In this document: positions 9,335 through 20,460 of the stretch, piece by piece | How positions within the stretch are numbered: position 1 is the first letter of the stretch | Layout of the letters: each line of letters begins with the position of its first letter | From: Marinagarivorans algicola | GTDB lineage: Bacteria > Pseudomonadota > Gammaproteobacteria > Pseudomonadales > Cellvibrionaceae | Length of the DNA: 45,845 nucleotides | Direction of reading: 5' to 3' | Assembly (NCBI RefSeq): GCF_001292705.1 | Contig: NZ_LGAK01000044.1 | Coordinates: forward strand, 1-45,845 | Translations under genes and position numbers: made by a program | Notes under the pieces: model-generated | What the model was told of the DNA's origin: nothing | What the model saw: the letters and a program-made list of their open reading frames with translations, nothing else | Database searches by the model: none

Positions 9335-10213
9335 CTAAGGTACACTCGCGCCATTACTGGCCTCCCAAATACGGTACCACTGCTCGCGACTAAGCTGCAA
9401 ATTAACCGCCTCAGCGGCTGCTTGAACTCGTTCAACCTTACTTGTGCCCAAGATGGGATAAGGCTTACAAGGCAGCGCCATCAACCAAGCATAAATAACT
9501 GCCTCGACCGTGCTCGCACCCAACTCTTTAGCAACAACCTGTAAAGCCGCTACAACGCTATGCTGCTGCGAGGTTTTAGGCTCTGCTAACCGGCCACCCG
9601 CTAAACAAGACCACAACATAGGCCGCATACCCAAACGTTGCGCCTGATCAAAAGTACCATCGGCAATTGCTGTCATATTCAACGGTGAGCACTCAACCTG
9701 ATTAGTTATCAAGGCACGAGGCAAAGCGCTTTGCAAAGCCTCTAGCTGCTGAACGGTAAAATTAGACACTCCAAAGTGCAACACCTTACCTGTAGCATGC
9801 AATTGCTCAAACGTTTGCGCAACTTCGGCAATATCCATTAAAAAGTCGGGCCGATGTAACAGGAGTAAATCAATACGATCTGTCTTTAGGTCACGCAAAG
9901 ACGCCTCAACAGAGTGTACTGTATAGGCTTGGCTAAAATCGTAATGGTTAACCGCATTTGCCCCGAGCACGCCAAACCCACAGGGACGAATGCCGCACTT
10001 AGTAATAATTTGTAAATTGTCTCGAAGGCTGGGGTTGAGGGCCAAAGCCTCGCCAAATGGAGCCTCGCTGCGATATACCATAGCGTGATCCATGCTGCTC
10101 ACACCAAGTTCAACTGATCGCTCAACAAGCCTCAAAAGCTCTTGCTTGCCATAGCCCCACTGGCCTAGTCGCCAAAACCCTAAAACTAACGGGGATAAAG
10201 TCATTTCAGACAT
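9335..10213 (-). CDS. Aldo/keto reductase, YdhF-like
   Basis: NADPH-dependent oxidoreductase of the AKR superfamily, 292 aa, (beta/alpha)8 barrel, cytoplasmic. The catalytic tetrad can be followed: Asp in SMDHAMVY, Tyr in the same segment, Lys in IITKCG and His in LLLLHRPD. The cofactor end is represented by HFGVSNF and the C-terminal PILGTSKVERV. Overall layout resembles E. coli YdhF. The start is the ATG in GAGGAGTGACTATG, where GAGGAG is spaced 5 bases away; an upstream GTG (10219) would overlap that ribosome-binding site. The natural substrate is unknown. It converges on the lipoprotein at 8444-9292. Confidence 0.88.
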   Translation of the reverse strand: MSEMTLSPLVLGFWRLGQWGYGKQELLRLVERSVELGVSSMDHAMVYRSEAPFGEALALNPSLRDNLQIITKCGIRPCGFGVLGANAVNHYDFSQAYTVHSVEASLRDLKTDRIDLLLLHRPDFLMDIAEVAQTFEQLHATGKVLHFGVSNFTVQQLEALQSALPRALITNQVECSPLNMTAIADGTFDQAQRLGMRPMLWSCLAGGRLAEPKTSQQHSVVAALQVVAKELGASTVEAVIYAWLMALPCKPYPILGTSKVERVQAAAEAVNLQLSREQWYRIWEASNGASVP

Positions 10214-10557
10214 AGTCACTCCTCAACGTAAATACACTCTAAAAACGCAGCCGGCTATTTAGACTGCGTATCGTTAACCGACATCATTCTATAGAGTTTA
10301 TAAGCATAAAGAGGCACGACTTATAAAATTTGAGTTATATATTATAAAATGACTCATTGGCAACAATGCCTACATAGGTAGCTCACTGCACCACGTGCCA
10401 TAACACAACCCTCTTTATGCAGAATCGCTGTTTTGAGACCACCTTATTCAGCCTTTTGTTAACCCACCTATTAATGATACTCACCTATCTGCTAAGCTAG
10501 CACCCTTTCAAACATCCAGTAAATAGCTAAAGCTTGTGACATCTTCAGTCTTTAGCT
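10214..10557. other. Gene-free divergent interval with nested inverted repeats
   Basis: Between the divergent aldo/keto reductase and the 224-aa gene. It contains a perfect 11-bp inverted repeat, GCATAAAGAGG at 10304-10314 and CCTCTTTATGC at 10410-10420, continued inward by GGCACG (10313-10318) with CGTGCC (10394-10399). A separate TTATAAG (10298-10304) can pair with CTTATAA (10320-10326). The interior is AT-rich. It could be a structured small RNA, an operator region or a relic element. No open frame of note is present. Confidence 0.5.
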
Positions 10558-11232
10558 ATGTTTAATAGCATGACAACACCTAATACATTAATTATTCACA
10601 AGCTTATTGCTGAAGCAAAAGAACAGGACGCCAAAAGTGGGGCCCTGCTAACATTTGTGCAATCAAAAACCTCTGAGCTGCACAACATCATTCAACTGCC
10701 TTCAAGCCAACCTGAACAAGCTTTAAAACAGTTTATCACTCAGTATATTGAGCATGCGCCGCTTTTTTTGGAGGCGCTCAATGACTTAATGTTAGAGGCT
10801 AACATTTACGATCAGGGCGGTGTATTTATTACCATTGCCGAAGACTTTTTTATCAGCCCGCCCGTACTTGTCAAAGAGCATTCAGGGTTAGTCGCTTTAC
10901 TTGATGAGGCTTATTTGGCTCATCGTATCATCGAGGAAATTAACGATAGAGTATCACTTAAGTGTGGCACGCCACTATGCCCAACCGACATGAGCATTTC
11001 AAATATCATCGTCCATACACTGCTTGGCGATGAATTTGCCAACCAACTTGACCTTGCCGTACATTACTCCATTGAGCACCTATTTAAAGAGGATGGCATT
11101 ATCTGCTCACCGCATTGCTCTCAATACCTGCAAGAGCACAAAGATAATCAATGGGCAGAGGTCTTGACGAAGTGGCCTAGCCTCTCTGGCGATACCAGTA
11201 TAGATTTGAACATTAAATCATGGCTTTTATAG
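10558..11232 (+). CDS. Conserved-looking hypothetical protein, 224 aa
   Basis: I do not recognise this protein. It has no signal peptide or membrane span and is acidic and mostly helical by eye. The C-terminal half contains several Cys and His: LKCGTPLCPTDMS at about 140-152, and EDGIICSPHCSQYLQEH at about 181-197, an arrangement that could bind a metal but matches no motif I can name. The second in-frame ATG (10570, MTTPNTLIIHKLI) is an alternative start; neither has a strong ribosome-binding site. It ends 20 bases before the convergent HD-GYP gene. Confidence 0.65.
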   Translation: MFNSMTTPNTLIIHKLIAEAKEQDAKSGALLTFVQSKTSELHNIIQLPSSQPEQALKQFITQYIEHAPLFLEALNDLMLEANIYDQGGVFITIAEDFFISPPVLVKEHSGLVALLDEAYLAHRIIEEINDRVSLKCGTPLCPTDMSISNIIVHTLLGDEFANQLDLAVHYSIEHLFKEDGIICSPHCSQYLQEHKDNQWAEVLTKWPSLSGDTSIDLNIKSWLL

Positions 11233-11252
11233 TACTGACAGGTTCGTCTTGG

Positions 11253-12638
11253 TTAACCAAACATTCCTGCGAGACGCTTACTCTTTAAAAAGCCAAATAA
11301 ACCCTTAGTCGATGCTGTGCGCGCTATATATTGATTACATATTTGCAATACATTAATTTCATGAGCACCAGGCTCTAAATCTTGTGCAATTTCAATCCAC
11401 TCAACTTCGCTCGCACTCACTTTACCCGCATCGACTTTAATTTGCTTCTTCCTATCGTCTTCGGCCATATCGAGATAAATGGGCTGCTCTAGTAAACGCT
11501 TGTAAGGGTCCATCACCACCATGACGTGAGGTTTTAAACGTCGCTCAAAATTTTGCTCAACAACAACGGCCACTTCTCCTGTATTAAGCTCAACCAGCGT
11601 GCCTGTCGGGTATAAACCAATAGCTCGAATAAACTCAACCACTAAATCCCCTTGAAACAATGAGTCGCGCGCTTCGTATAACTGTGCCACAGCACGTGAG
11701 GGAGAAAGCGGATAGCGCTCACCTCGGGGGTTTGTTACCTCATCATAAAAAGTCACAATACCTGCAATACGCCCCAACAAGGGAATTTTATCGCCACGTA
11801 AATGGGCAGGAAACCCAGAGCCGTTAACCCGCTCTTGGTGAGTTCGGACAACTGAAATAACCCGAGGGACCACATCAGGCGTTTTCATTAAGAGCTCTAC
11901 CCCTAAAGTCACAAATTGCTCATACTCAGCAATCTCGGCCGCAGTACGCTGCTTTTTTTCGAGTAAAGCGGTTGGCAATAACGTCTTACCGACATCTTTG
12001 AGAAGCAAGCCCATGGCTAAAATTTCAAGCTCAGGCTTAGATAGGCCCAAATGACGCCCTAGTAGAATACCCCATACAGATGATCGCACAGCATGGCTAT
12101 AAGTATGACTATCTTTTTTCTTGACTCGCGTAAGCCACGTAAAGGCATCTGGACAGCGCAACACACTGCCCACCATAGCACTAGCTGCTCGCTTAGTATC
12201 GAGGATGGCAGCCTTAGCATCGCCTTTGCCGAGACTATCCATAACCTGACCTACCGCACTATACACTTCTCGGTGCAACTCACGAGCCCCTGACACCTCT
12301 TGCTTTAAGGTTTCAACCACGGGATAAAGATTAGGCTTAATTTTAAGCGGTGGTAAGTCTGTTACTTTTTCAGTTTCAACACTGCGCACCAAACGCCTCG
12401 CTTTGACTGGCGACGTTGAATAGGTTGACTTTAGGCTAGCCTTTACCGGTTTAGCCCCTTTGATCACGTCAATATACACATGACGACAATGGATCTTGAG
12501 CTGATTGACTTCTTCTAAGTCATGCACATAAAAGCCTTGCAGTGGGAATGGCGTTTGCGTCCAAGGGCGATCCAACCCAGAGACAAACATACCGACTGTG
12601 ACTTCACTTGCATCTATTTTTATTTGCTTAACGCCCAC
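11253..12638 (-). CDS. DUF3391 + degenerate HD-GYP domain protein
   Basis: About 461 aa, cytoplasmic. The N-terminal segment (VTVGMFVSGLDRPWTQTPF) is a DUF3391 domain; the C-terminal region from about residue 175 to 370 is HD-GYP-like. Active HD-GYP proteins hydrolyse cyclic di-GMP. Here several signature residues are changed: the HD pair reads KD in LLKDVGK, the H-x-x-x-G helix reads FVTLG, the HHE..DGSGYP block reads HQERVNGSGFP, and the D-x-Y-D segment reads TFYD. That is at least four expected metal ligands lost, so a non-catalytic sensing or binding role is more likely. The start used is a GTG after GAGGGT (6-base spacing); an ATG at 12671 lacks a ribosome-binding site. Confidence 0.85.
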   Translation of the reverse strand: MGVKQIKIDASEVTVGMFVSGLDRPWTQTPFPLQGFYVHDLEEVNQLKIHCRHVYIDVIKGAKPVKASLKSTYSTSPVKARRLVRSVETEKVTDLPPLKIKPNLYPVVETLKQEVSGARELHREVYSAVGQVMDSLGKGDAKAAILDTKRAASAMVGSVLRCPDAFTWLTRVKKKDSHTYSHAVRSSVWGILLGRHLGLSKPELEILAMGLLLKDVGKTLLPTALLEKKQRTAAEIAEYEQFVTLGVELLMKTPDVVPRVISVVRTHQERVNGSGFPAHLRGDKIPLLGRIAGIVTFYDEVTNPRGERYPLSPSRAVAQLYEARDSLFQGDLVVEFIRAIGLYPTGTLVELNTGEVAVVVEQNFERRLKPHVMVVMDPYKRLLEQPIYLDMAEDDRKKQIKVDAGKVSASEVEWIEIAQDLEPGAHEINVLQICNQYIARTASTKGLFGFLKSKRLAGMFG

Positions 12639-12831
12639 GCGCTTACCCTCAACAACATGAAAAAGGCACATTAAAGTTTATATAAAAACCTCAACAAAGC
12701 TTATATAAAACACTTAACGCACACAAAGCTAAGTCAACCACTCCGATGACGCACTTAGCTACAAGGGGGGATAATAACCTAATGTACGTTTTTTAATCAA
12801 TATCTATTAATTTTGTCACATAGTGACAGAC

Positions 12832-13902
12832 TTAATCCTGCAAGTGATATTGACGAGAAAGTTCATGTACACACTCGATGAAAGCGCCCGCGTTCTCTGG
12901 CTTAACCTCGGGTGTAATACCATGACCAAGGTTAAAAACATGACCGCTTCCCGCTCCAAAATCAGATAAAATATTTGCCACTTCGGCACGAATTCTATCG
13001 GGCTTGGCATATAAAATAGATGGATCCATATTACCTTGCAGTGCCACTTTATGACCCACGCGGCTTCTGGCACCCGAAATAGGTGTTGTCCAGTCAAGTC
13101 CTAAAGCATCTACACCGGTCTCGGCCATAGGCTCTAACCACTGACCGCCGCCTTTAGTAAACATAATCACAGGCACTTTGCGACCGTCATGCTCACGAAT
13201 CAAGCCATTCACAATTTTTTGCATAGGCGCAAGAGAGAACTCTAAATACGCATCATGTGCCAATGCGCCGCCCCACGAGTCAAATATTTGAACAGCTTGG
13301 GCTCCCGCTTTAATTTGCTCGTTTAAATATTCAGTCACCGATATTGCCAGCTTATCCAGCAACATTTTCATAAGCTCGGGCTCATTGTAGGCCATTGCCT
13401 TAGCCTTACGAAAATCTTTGCTCGAACCACCTTCAACCATATAAGTCGCTAAAGTCCAGGGGCTACCTGAAAAGCCAATAAGTGGTACACGACCGTTAAG
13501 CTCTCGACGAATGGTACGTACGGCATCGGGAACATACGGCAAATCTTTTAAGGTATTCACAATAGGCAGCGCATCGACATCAGCAGCTGTTGTCACCGTC
13601 TTTTTAAAGCGAGGACCTTCACCGGTCTCAAAGTATAAGCCCAAGCCCATGGCGTCAGGAATAGTCAATATATCTGAAAATAAAATAGCCGCATCCAATG
13701 GATAGCGCTCTAAAGGCTGCAATGTGACCTCGCAGGCCATTTCAGGATTCATGCATAAATCCATAAAGCTACCGGCCTTGGCGCGCGATGCCCGGTATTC
13801 GGGTAAGTAGCGACCTGCTTGGCGCATCATCCATACTGGAGTTGCATCAACGGGCTCGCGCATTAAGGCACGTAAGAATCGATCATTTTTAAGTTCAGAC
13901 AT
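12832..13902 (-). CDS. hemE: Uroporphyrinogen decarboxylase
   Basis: Decarboxylates the four acetate side chains of uroporphyrinogen III to give coproporphyrinogen III in heme synthesis; cytoplasmic, cofactor-free. The 356-aa length matches E. coli (354). The N-terminus carries the substrate-binding signature [17 protein letters not shown] at about 21-37 with the conserved Arg residues, followed by [15 protein letters not shown] with the catalytic-pocket Asp, and the [17 protein letters not shown] block at about 145. The C-terminus has [14 protein letters not shown]. It lies downstream of gltD on the same strand, as in Pseudomonas, but a terminator hairpin stands between them, so it probably also has its own promoter. 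Confidence 0.97.
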   Translation of the reverse strand: MSELKNDRFLRALMREPVDATPVWMMRQAGRYLPEYRASRAKAGSFMDLCMNPEMACEVTLQPLERYPLDAAILFSDILTIPDAMGLGLYFETGEGPRFKKTVTTAADVDALPIVNTLKDLPYVPDAVRTIRRELNGRVPLIGFSGSPWTLATYMVEGGSSKDFRKAKAMAYNEPELMKMLLDKLAISVTEYLNEQIKAGAQAVQIFDSWGGALAHDAYLEFSLAPMQKIVNGLIREHDGRKVPVIMFTKGGGQWLEPMAETGVDALGLDWTTPISGARSRVGHKVALQGNMDPSILYAKPDRIRAEVANILSDFGAGSGHVFNLGHGITPEVKPENAGAFIECVHELSRQYHLQD

Positions 13903-14067
13903 GAGTAAACCTTTTGTTAGTAATCCTGTAGATAAGACAGCCTGAGTACAACCAGCGACTCACCCAATCAATGCCCTACTGAGGCACAATAAAAATATAG
14001 CGGCCTTTTATACAACCGCTGCAACAATTAATAAAGTGACCATCAAAAGAAAAGCGACCTTAGAAAC

Positions 14068-14094
14068 AAAAAAACCGGCAAAAGCCGGTTTTTT
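14068..14094 (-). terminator. Rho-independent terminator after gltD
   Basis: Stem AACCGGC (loop AAAA on the plus strand) GCCGGTT flanked by seven A on one side and T on the other, 33 bases past the gltD stop. Read on the minus strand it gives a GC stem followed by a run of U, as expected for the end of the gltBD transcript. The symmetric A/T flanks would also let it work in the other direction. Confidence 0.85.
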
Positions 14095-14126
14095 GAGTCA
14101 ATACACAGTCTATAAAGACCAAAATC

Positions 14127-15554
<1,428 letters not shown>

Positions 15555-15594
15555 TCATAGCTGTGGCCCAACACAAAGCTGGGCATTGGCTGAA

Positions 15595-18500
15595 TTACTC
15601 TCCGCGAGAACCCAAGCTGGTTAACAAGCTTTGCAAGCTTGCGGCTTTTGGTTTCACCAGCCAAAAGCGGCCAACAAAACGATCGAAATTATCTAAAATT
15701 TCTTGGCCCCAACGGCTTTCGGTCTCGGCCGCGAATTCAGTAATCACGCCACGCAAGTGGTTGCGATAAGCCTCTAGGGCCTCGGTATTAACACGAACAA
15801 TATCCACTAGCTCGTGATTATAGCGATCGACAAATGTATTGTGCTGATCAAGCACATAGGCAAACCCACCCGTCATACCTGCACCAAAGTTTAAGCCCGT
15901 ATCACCAAGTACAGTCACTACGCCACCGGTCATGTATTCACAGCAATGATCGCCAGCACCTTCAACCACGGCAAATGCGCCCGAGTTTCTCACGCCAAAG
16001 CGCTCACCTGCACAGCCTGCTGCAAATAACTTACCGCCGGTTGCGCCATATAAACAGGTATTACCGACAATACTAGTTTCCTGTGTTTGAAAGGTGGAGC
16101 CTTGTGGCGGACGAATAACCAACTTACCACCAGCCATACCTTTACCAACATAGTCATTGGCATCGCCTTCTAGGTGTATTTCTAAGCCGCCAGCATTCCA
16201 TACGCCAAAACTTTGGCCCGCTATTCCCTTGAGCTTAAGTTTAATAGGGGCGTTACTCATGCCTAAATTGCCATAGCGTTTAGCAATTTCGCCACTAATA
16301 CGAGCACCGATTGAGCGGTCACAGTTAGTGATCGAGAACTCAAACTCACCCCCGGTTTTTGCTTCAATAGCGGGTAATACCGCAGCAACTATTTGCTCGG
16401 CTTTTAAGCCTTTATCGAACGGTCGGTTGCGCTCAACTTGACAGAACTGGGGCTTACTTTTAATTAAATCGTCAGTATAAATAATTGGCGAAAGATCAAG
16501 TTTGGCCTGCTTAGCGGTAGCACCGTCAATGACCTCCAGTAAATCTACGCGGCCTATAAGGTCGCGTAGCGAGCGCACACCTAACTTCGCCATCCACTCG
16601 CGAGTCTCTTCGGCAATAAAGCGAAAGAAATTCATGACCATTTCCACAGTCCCTATGTAGTGCTCTTTGCGCAACTTATCTTGTTGTGTCGCAACACCTG
16701 TGGCGCAATTATTCAGGTGGCAAATACGTAAATACTTACAACCTAAAGCGACCATTGGTGCGGTACCAAACCCAAAGCTTTCAGCCCCCAAGATGGCTGC
16801 CTTCACAACATCCAAGCCAGTTTTTAAGCCGCCATCGGTTTGTACCCGTACTTTGCCACGCAAGTCATTAGCGCAAAGTGTTTGATGGGTTTCGGCTAAG
16901 CCAAGCTCCCAAGGAGAGCCGGCATGTAAAATAGAGGTCAGCGGACTTGCAGCTGTACCGCCATCGTAGCCCGAAATAGTAATCAAATCAGCATAGGCTT
17001 TAGCCACACCGGCGGCAATAGTACCTACACCCGGACGTGAAACGAGCTTAACCGAAACCAACGCATTAGGGTTCACTTGCTTCAAGTCGTAAATTAATTG
17101 TGCCAAGTCTTCGATCGAGTAGATATCATGATGTGGTGGCGGCGAAATCAACGTGACACCAGGGACCGCAAAGCGCAACCGCGCAATTAAATCGTTGACT
17201 TTGCCACCGGGCAACTGTCCGCCTTCACCAGGTTTAGCGCCTTGCGCCACTTTAATTTGCAGCACTTCTGCATTACTTAAATAAGCGGGGGTTACACCGA
17301 AACGGCCCGAGGCAACTTGCTTAATTTTAGAAACCTTAATAGTCCCGTAACGCGCAGGGTCTTCACCCCCTTCACCACTGTTGGAACGGCCACCTAAAGT
17401 ATTCATCGCCTCGGCTAATGCCTCGTGCGCTTCAGGTGATAATGCGCCTAGAGACATACCTGCAGAGTCAAAGCACTTAAAGAGATTTTCAACGGGCTCA
17501 ACCTCCTCAAGTGGAATTGCTTGCAAATCACCGCGAATCGCTAATAAGTCACGTAGTGTGGCTACAGGACGCTCATTAACAAGCTTCGCATAGGCCTTCC
17601 AGGCTGAATATTCACCTGTTTGCACAGCCGCATGTAAGTGCTGAATGACGTCAGGGTTGTAGGCGTGATATTCATGACCATACACATACTTTAAAATGCC
17701 GCCATGATTAATTGGCTTACGTGCTTTCCACGCCAACTTCGCCAAGATTTTTTGATCGGCTTCTAAATCAACAAATTCAGCCCCTTCAATACGGCTTGGC
17801 GTGCCATCAAAGCAATAAGACACCACTTCGGTACTCAAGCCAATCGCTTCAAATAATTGCGCACCGCGATAGGAGGCGATTGTTGAAATACCCATCTTAG
17901 ATAAGATTTTCAATAGCCCTTTGTTAATCCCTCTGCGATAATTTTTGTACGCGGTATCTACATCGGCATTTAAATCGCCCGATGCAATTAAACTATTAAT
18001 AACGTAATAGCTTAAATAAGGGCACACAGCCGTGGCACCATAGCCAATGAGTGTGGCAATTTGATGTGAATCACGCGCCGTAGCGGTTTCGACGACAATA
18101 TTGGCATCGCAGCGCAAACCATCGCGGGTTAAGCGTTGATGTACAGCACCGGTCGCGAGTAGCGCATGGATTGGAACTAAGTCCTCCTTAAGGCCTGTAT
18201 CACTCAATACAATAATCGAAACGCCCGCTTTCACGTCGGTTACAATGGTCTCGACCAATTGTATCAGCGCAGCTTGCAGCGTGGTTTTATCAGCGTTGTA
18301 CAGTAAGCTATAGGTTTTAGAGGGGTAGCGCTCGGCGTTGACATTTAATAATGCACGGAATTTATCGGGCGACAACACCGGGGTACTCAAAATAATACGG
18401 CGCGCATGAGCTTCGGTTTCATCAAACACGCTCAATTCACGGCCTAAGCACGTTTCAAGTGACATCACAATCGCTTCACGCAACGGATCAATAGGCGGGT

Positions 18501-20043
18501 TAGTCACCTGCGCAAATTGCTGCCGAAAATAGTCATACAGCGAGCGTTGTTGCTGCGATAAAACAGCCATTGGCGTATCGTCACCCATGGAACCCACCGC
18601 TTCTTGGCCGCCTTCAGCAAGGGGGCGAAGCACTGAATCGCACTCTTCGTATGACACACGGTTTTGCTTCATGTACACCTTGATGAGCTCGTCATCTAGG
18701 CTGGTTTCAGCGGTATCGCGCGCTAAACTCGACTCAATACGCGTTGCCTGCTCATTCAACCACTTGCGATAAGGTTGACTATTTTTCAGCTGATTATCAA
18801 TATCTTCAGTGTGGTAGAGCTTACCAGTTTGCGTATCTACCGATAGCATTTGACCAGGCCCTAAACGGCCTTTTGCCACAACATCTTCAGGGGCGTAATC
18901 GTATGTGCCGACCTCAGAGGCCACCGTGATAAGGTCATCTTTAGTAATCACCCAGCGCGACGGTCGTAAGCCATTGCGATCGAGTGTACACACAGCATAG
19001 CGACCATCGGTTACCACCAAACCTGCTGGGCCATCCCAAGGCTCTATGTGCATCGAGTTATATTCGTAAAATGCTTTAAGATCCTGATCCATGGTCTCGA
19101 CATTTTGCCAAGCTGGCGGTACAAGCATACGCACAGCACGGTGTAATTCCATACCCCCGGTCAAAAGTACTTCGAGCATATTGTCTAGACTAGAAGAATC
19201 TGAACCTGTACGGTTTACCAACGGTGCAATTTCATCAAGGCTTGGAAGTAAATCGTTTTGGAACTTGGGCGTGCGGGCAATCGACCAATTGCGGTTACCG
19301 ACAATAGTATTGATTTCGCCATTATGCGCTAGCATTCTAAATGGCTGCGCTAAGGGCCAGCGAGGTAAAGTGTTGGTTGAAAAACGCTGATGAAAGACAC
19401 AAATGGCCGTTTCCATGCGTTCGTCACCTAAATCTAAAAAGTACTTAGGGAGATCAACAGGCATCATCAAGCCTTTAAACGATACAACGGCGCTACTTAA
19501 ACTGGCCACATAAAAATCAGTATCGTCTGCCAGTATCTTTTCGATACGACGGCGCACCAAAAATAGCTTAGCAGTAAAAGCTTGCTCATCAGTTTGCGCA
19601 GTATTGATAAACAAATGAAAGAAGTCAGGCTCACTATCTTTTGCGATAGGCCCTAAGCACTCGGGGTTGGTCGGCAATTGGCGCCATGCCACATCACGCA
19701 AGCCTTCTTTGGCCAGCTCATCAACAATGATTTGCTTAGCACGCATAGCATCGCCAGCATTTTTACTCAGCATGAACGCGCCAACGCCATACAACTGTGC
19801 AAGCTCAAACCCTGCATCTTCTTTAGCAACTGTCCGGAAAAAGCTATCTGGCTTTTTAATCAAAAGTCCACAACCATCGCCCGTTTTACCGTCAGCAGCA
19901 ATACCACCGCGGTGCGTCATACATGTTAGCGATTCAATGGCAGTTAATAGCAAATTGTGGCTCGCTTGCCCTTTAAGATGGGCAATAAGGCCAAAGCCAC
20001 AATTGTCTTTAAACTCATCTAACCGGTATAGGCCAGTATTCAT
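15595..20043 (-). CDS. gltB: Glutamate synthase (NADPH), large subunit
   Basis: Alpha subunit of GOGAT, 1482 aa: glutamine amidotransferase plus FMN synthase, making two glutamates from glutamine and 2-oxoglutarate. After a 14-residue propeptide comes the catalytic Cys15 in [10 protein letters not shown], with THRGG and DGKTGDGCG in the class-II amidotransferase domain (to about 410). The FMN domain (about 790-1170) has [18 protein letters not shown] and [13 protein letters not shown], the 3Fe-4S cysteines are in [16 protein letters not shown], and the C-terminus is the Gly-rich beta-helix. The start used is ATG at 20043 ([11 protein letters not shown]), which matches the Pseudomonas N-terminus; an in-frame GTG lies four codons upstream. 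It is the main ammonium-assimilation partner of glnA in this window. Confidence 0.97.
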   Translation of the reverse strand: MNTGLYRLDEFKDNCGFGLIAHLKGQASHNLLLTAIESLTCMTHRGGIAADGKTGDGCGLLIKKPDSFFRTVAKEDAGFELAQLYGVGAFMLSKNAGDAMRAKQIIVDELAKEGLRDVAWRQLPTNPECLGPIAKDSEPDFFHLFINTAQTDEQAFTAKLFLVRRRIEKILADDTDFYVASLSSAVVSFKGLMMPVDLPKYFLDLGDERMETAICVFHQRFSTNTLPRWPLAQPFRMLAHNGEINTIVGNRNWSIARTPKFQNDLLPSLDEIAPLVNRTGSDSSSLDNMLEVLLTGGMELHRAVRMLVPPAWQNVETMDQDLKAFYEYNSMHIEPWDGPAGLVVTDGRYAVCTLDRNGLRPSRWVITKDDLITVASEVGTYDYAPEDVVAKGRLGPGQMLSVDTQTGKLYHTEDIDNQLKNSQPYRKWLNEQATRIESSLARDTAETSLDDELIKVYMKQNRVSYEECDSVLRPLAEGGQEAVGSMGDDTPMAVLSQQQRSLYDYFRQQFAQVTNPPIDPLREAIVMSLETCLGRELSVFDETEAHARRIILSTPVLSPDKFRALLNVNAERYPSKTYSLLYNADKTTLQAALIQLVETIVTDVKAGVSIIVLSDTGLKEDLVPIHALLATGAVHQRLTRDGLRCDANIVVETATARDSHQIATLIGYGATAVCPYLSYYVINSLIASGDLNADVDTAYKNYRRGINKGLLKILSKMGISTIASYRGAQLFEAIGLSTEVVSYCFDGTPSRIEGAEFVDLEADQKILAKLAWKARKPINHGGILKYVYGHEYHAYNPDVIQHLHAAVQTGEYSAWKAYAKLVNERPVATLRDLLAIRGDLQAIPLEEVEPVENLFKCFDSAGMSLGALSPEAHEALAEAMNTLGGRSNSGEGGEDPARYGTIKVSKIKQVASGRFGVTPAYLSNAEVLQIKVAQGAKPGEGGQLPGGKVNDLIARLRFAVPGVTLISPPPHHDIYSIEDLAQLIYDLKQVNPNALVSVKLVSRPGVGTIAAGVAKAYADLITISGYDGGTAASPLTSILHAGSPWELGLAETHQTLCANDLRGKVRVQTDGGLKTGLDVVKAAILGAESFGFGTAPMVALGCKYLRICHLNNCATGVATQQDKLRKEHYIGTVEMVMNFFRFIAEETREWMAKLGVRSLRDLIGRVDLLEVIDGATAKQAKLDLSPIIYTDDLIKSKPQFCQVERNRPFDKGLKAEQIVAAVLPAIEAKTGGEFEFSITNCDRSIGARISGEIAKRYGNLGMSNAPIKLKLKGIAGQSFGVWNAGGLEIHLEGDANDYVGKGMAGGKLVIRPPQGSTFQTQETSIVGNTCLYGATGGKLFAAGCAGERFGVRNSGAFAVVEGAGDHCCEYMTGGVVTVLGDTGLNFGAGMTGGFAYVLDQHNTFVDRYNHELVDIVRVNTEALEAYRNHLRGVITEFAAETESRWGQEILDNFDRFVGRFWLVKPKAASLQSLLTSLGSRGE

Positions 20044-20460
20044 AAGCAGATTCACTTCACTAAGTAGTTAAATACATCGAGCAGGTACTAGCGGCACTAG
20101 CGCTAAAACATGCATCGCGATGGAGCGAATTAAATCCGCTCACTCTATTATCAATTTATGTACGGCTGTTGTAACCGAAACCTGTTAAAGAGTCTAGGGG
20201 AGTACGCCCTTTCTATCGACTCTTTAATGCGACATTCACACCAATGCGGAGATATGACTACACTACAGAATAAAGCTTGATTAAGGTAAAGAACGCCCTT
20301 GTGAGGCATAAAACACCTTTCAAACCCTTTAAAAAAAGAATAAAGTCCAAATTTAACAGGATATACCCGATAAATGGGCGCAGAATCTTAACGGCAAAGT
20401 ACAAAATTGGCAAGGTGGCTACAGTGTAACCGCTGAATTCCCCACTATTTATGCGCCATT
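20044..20460. other. Intergenic region upstream of gltB with a hairpin
   Basis: No gene of note in about 417 bases between damX and gltB. A 10-bp perfect inverted repeat, TTAAAGAGTC (20185-20194) and GACTCTTTAA (20218-20227), encloses an inner AGGG/CCCT stem. A second small repeat, GAGCG/CGCTC, lies at about 20123-20141. On the minus strand a GATAAT preceded 17 bases upstream by GTTACA is a weak candidate promoter for gltB. The 10-bp hairpin lies upstream of that promoter, so it may be an operator or the end of the damX transcript, though it lacks a U-run. No convincing sigma-54 site was seen. Confidence 0.45.

Noticed and set aside
10441-10465. Possible third copy of the palindromic element (TTATTCAGCC near 10445)
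   Set aside because: Only about ten bases match the terminus and none of the element body follows; treated as chance.
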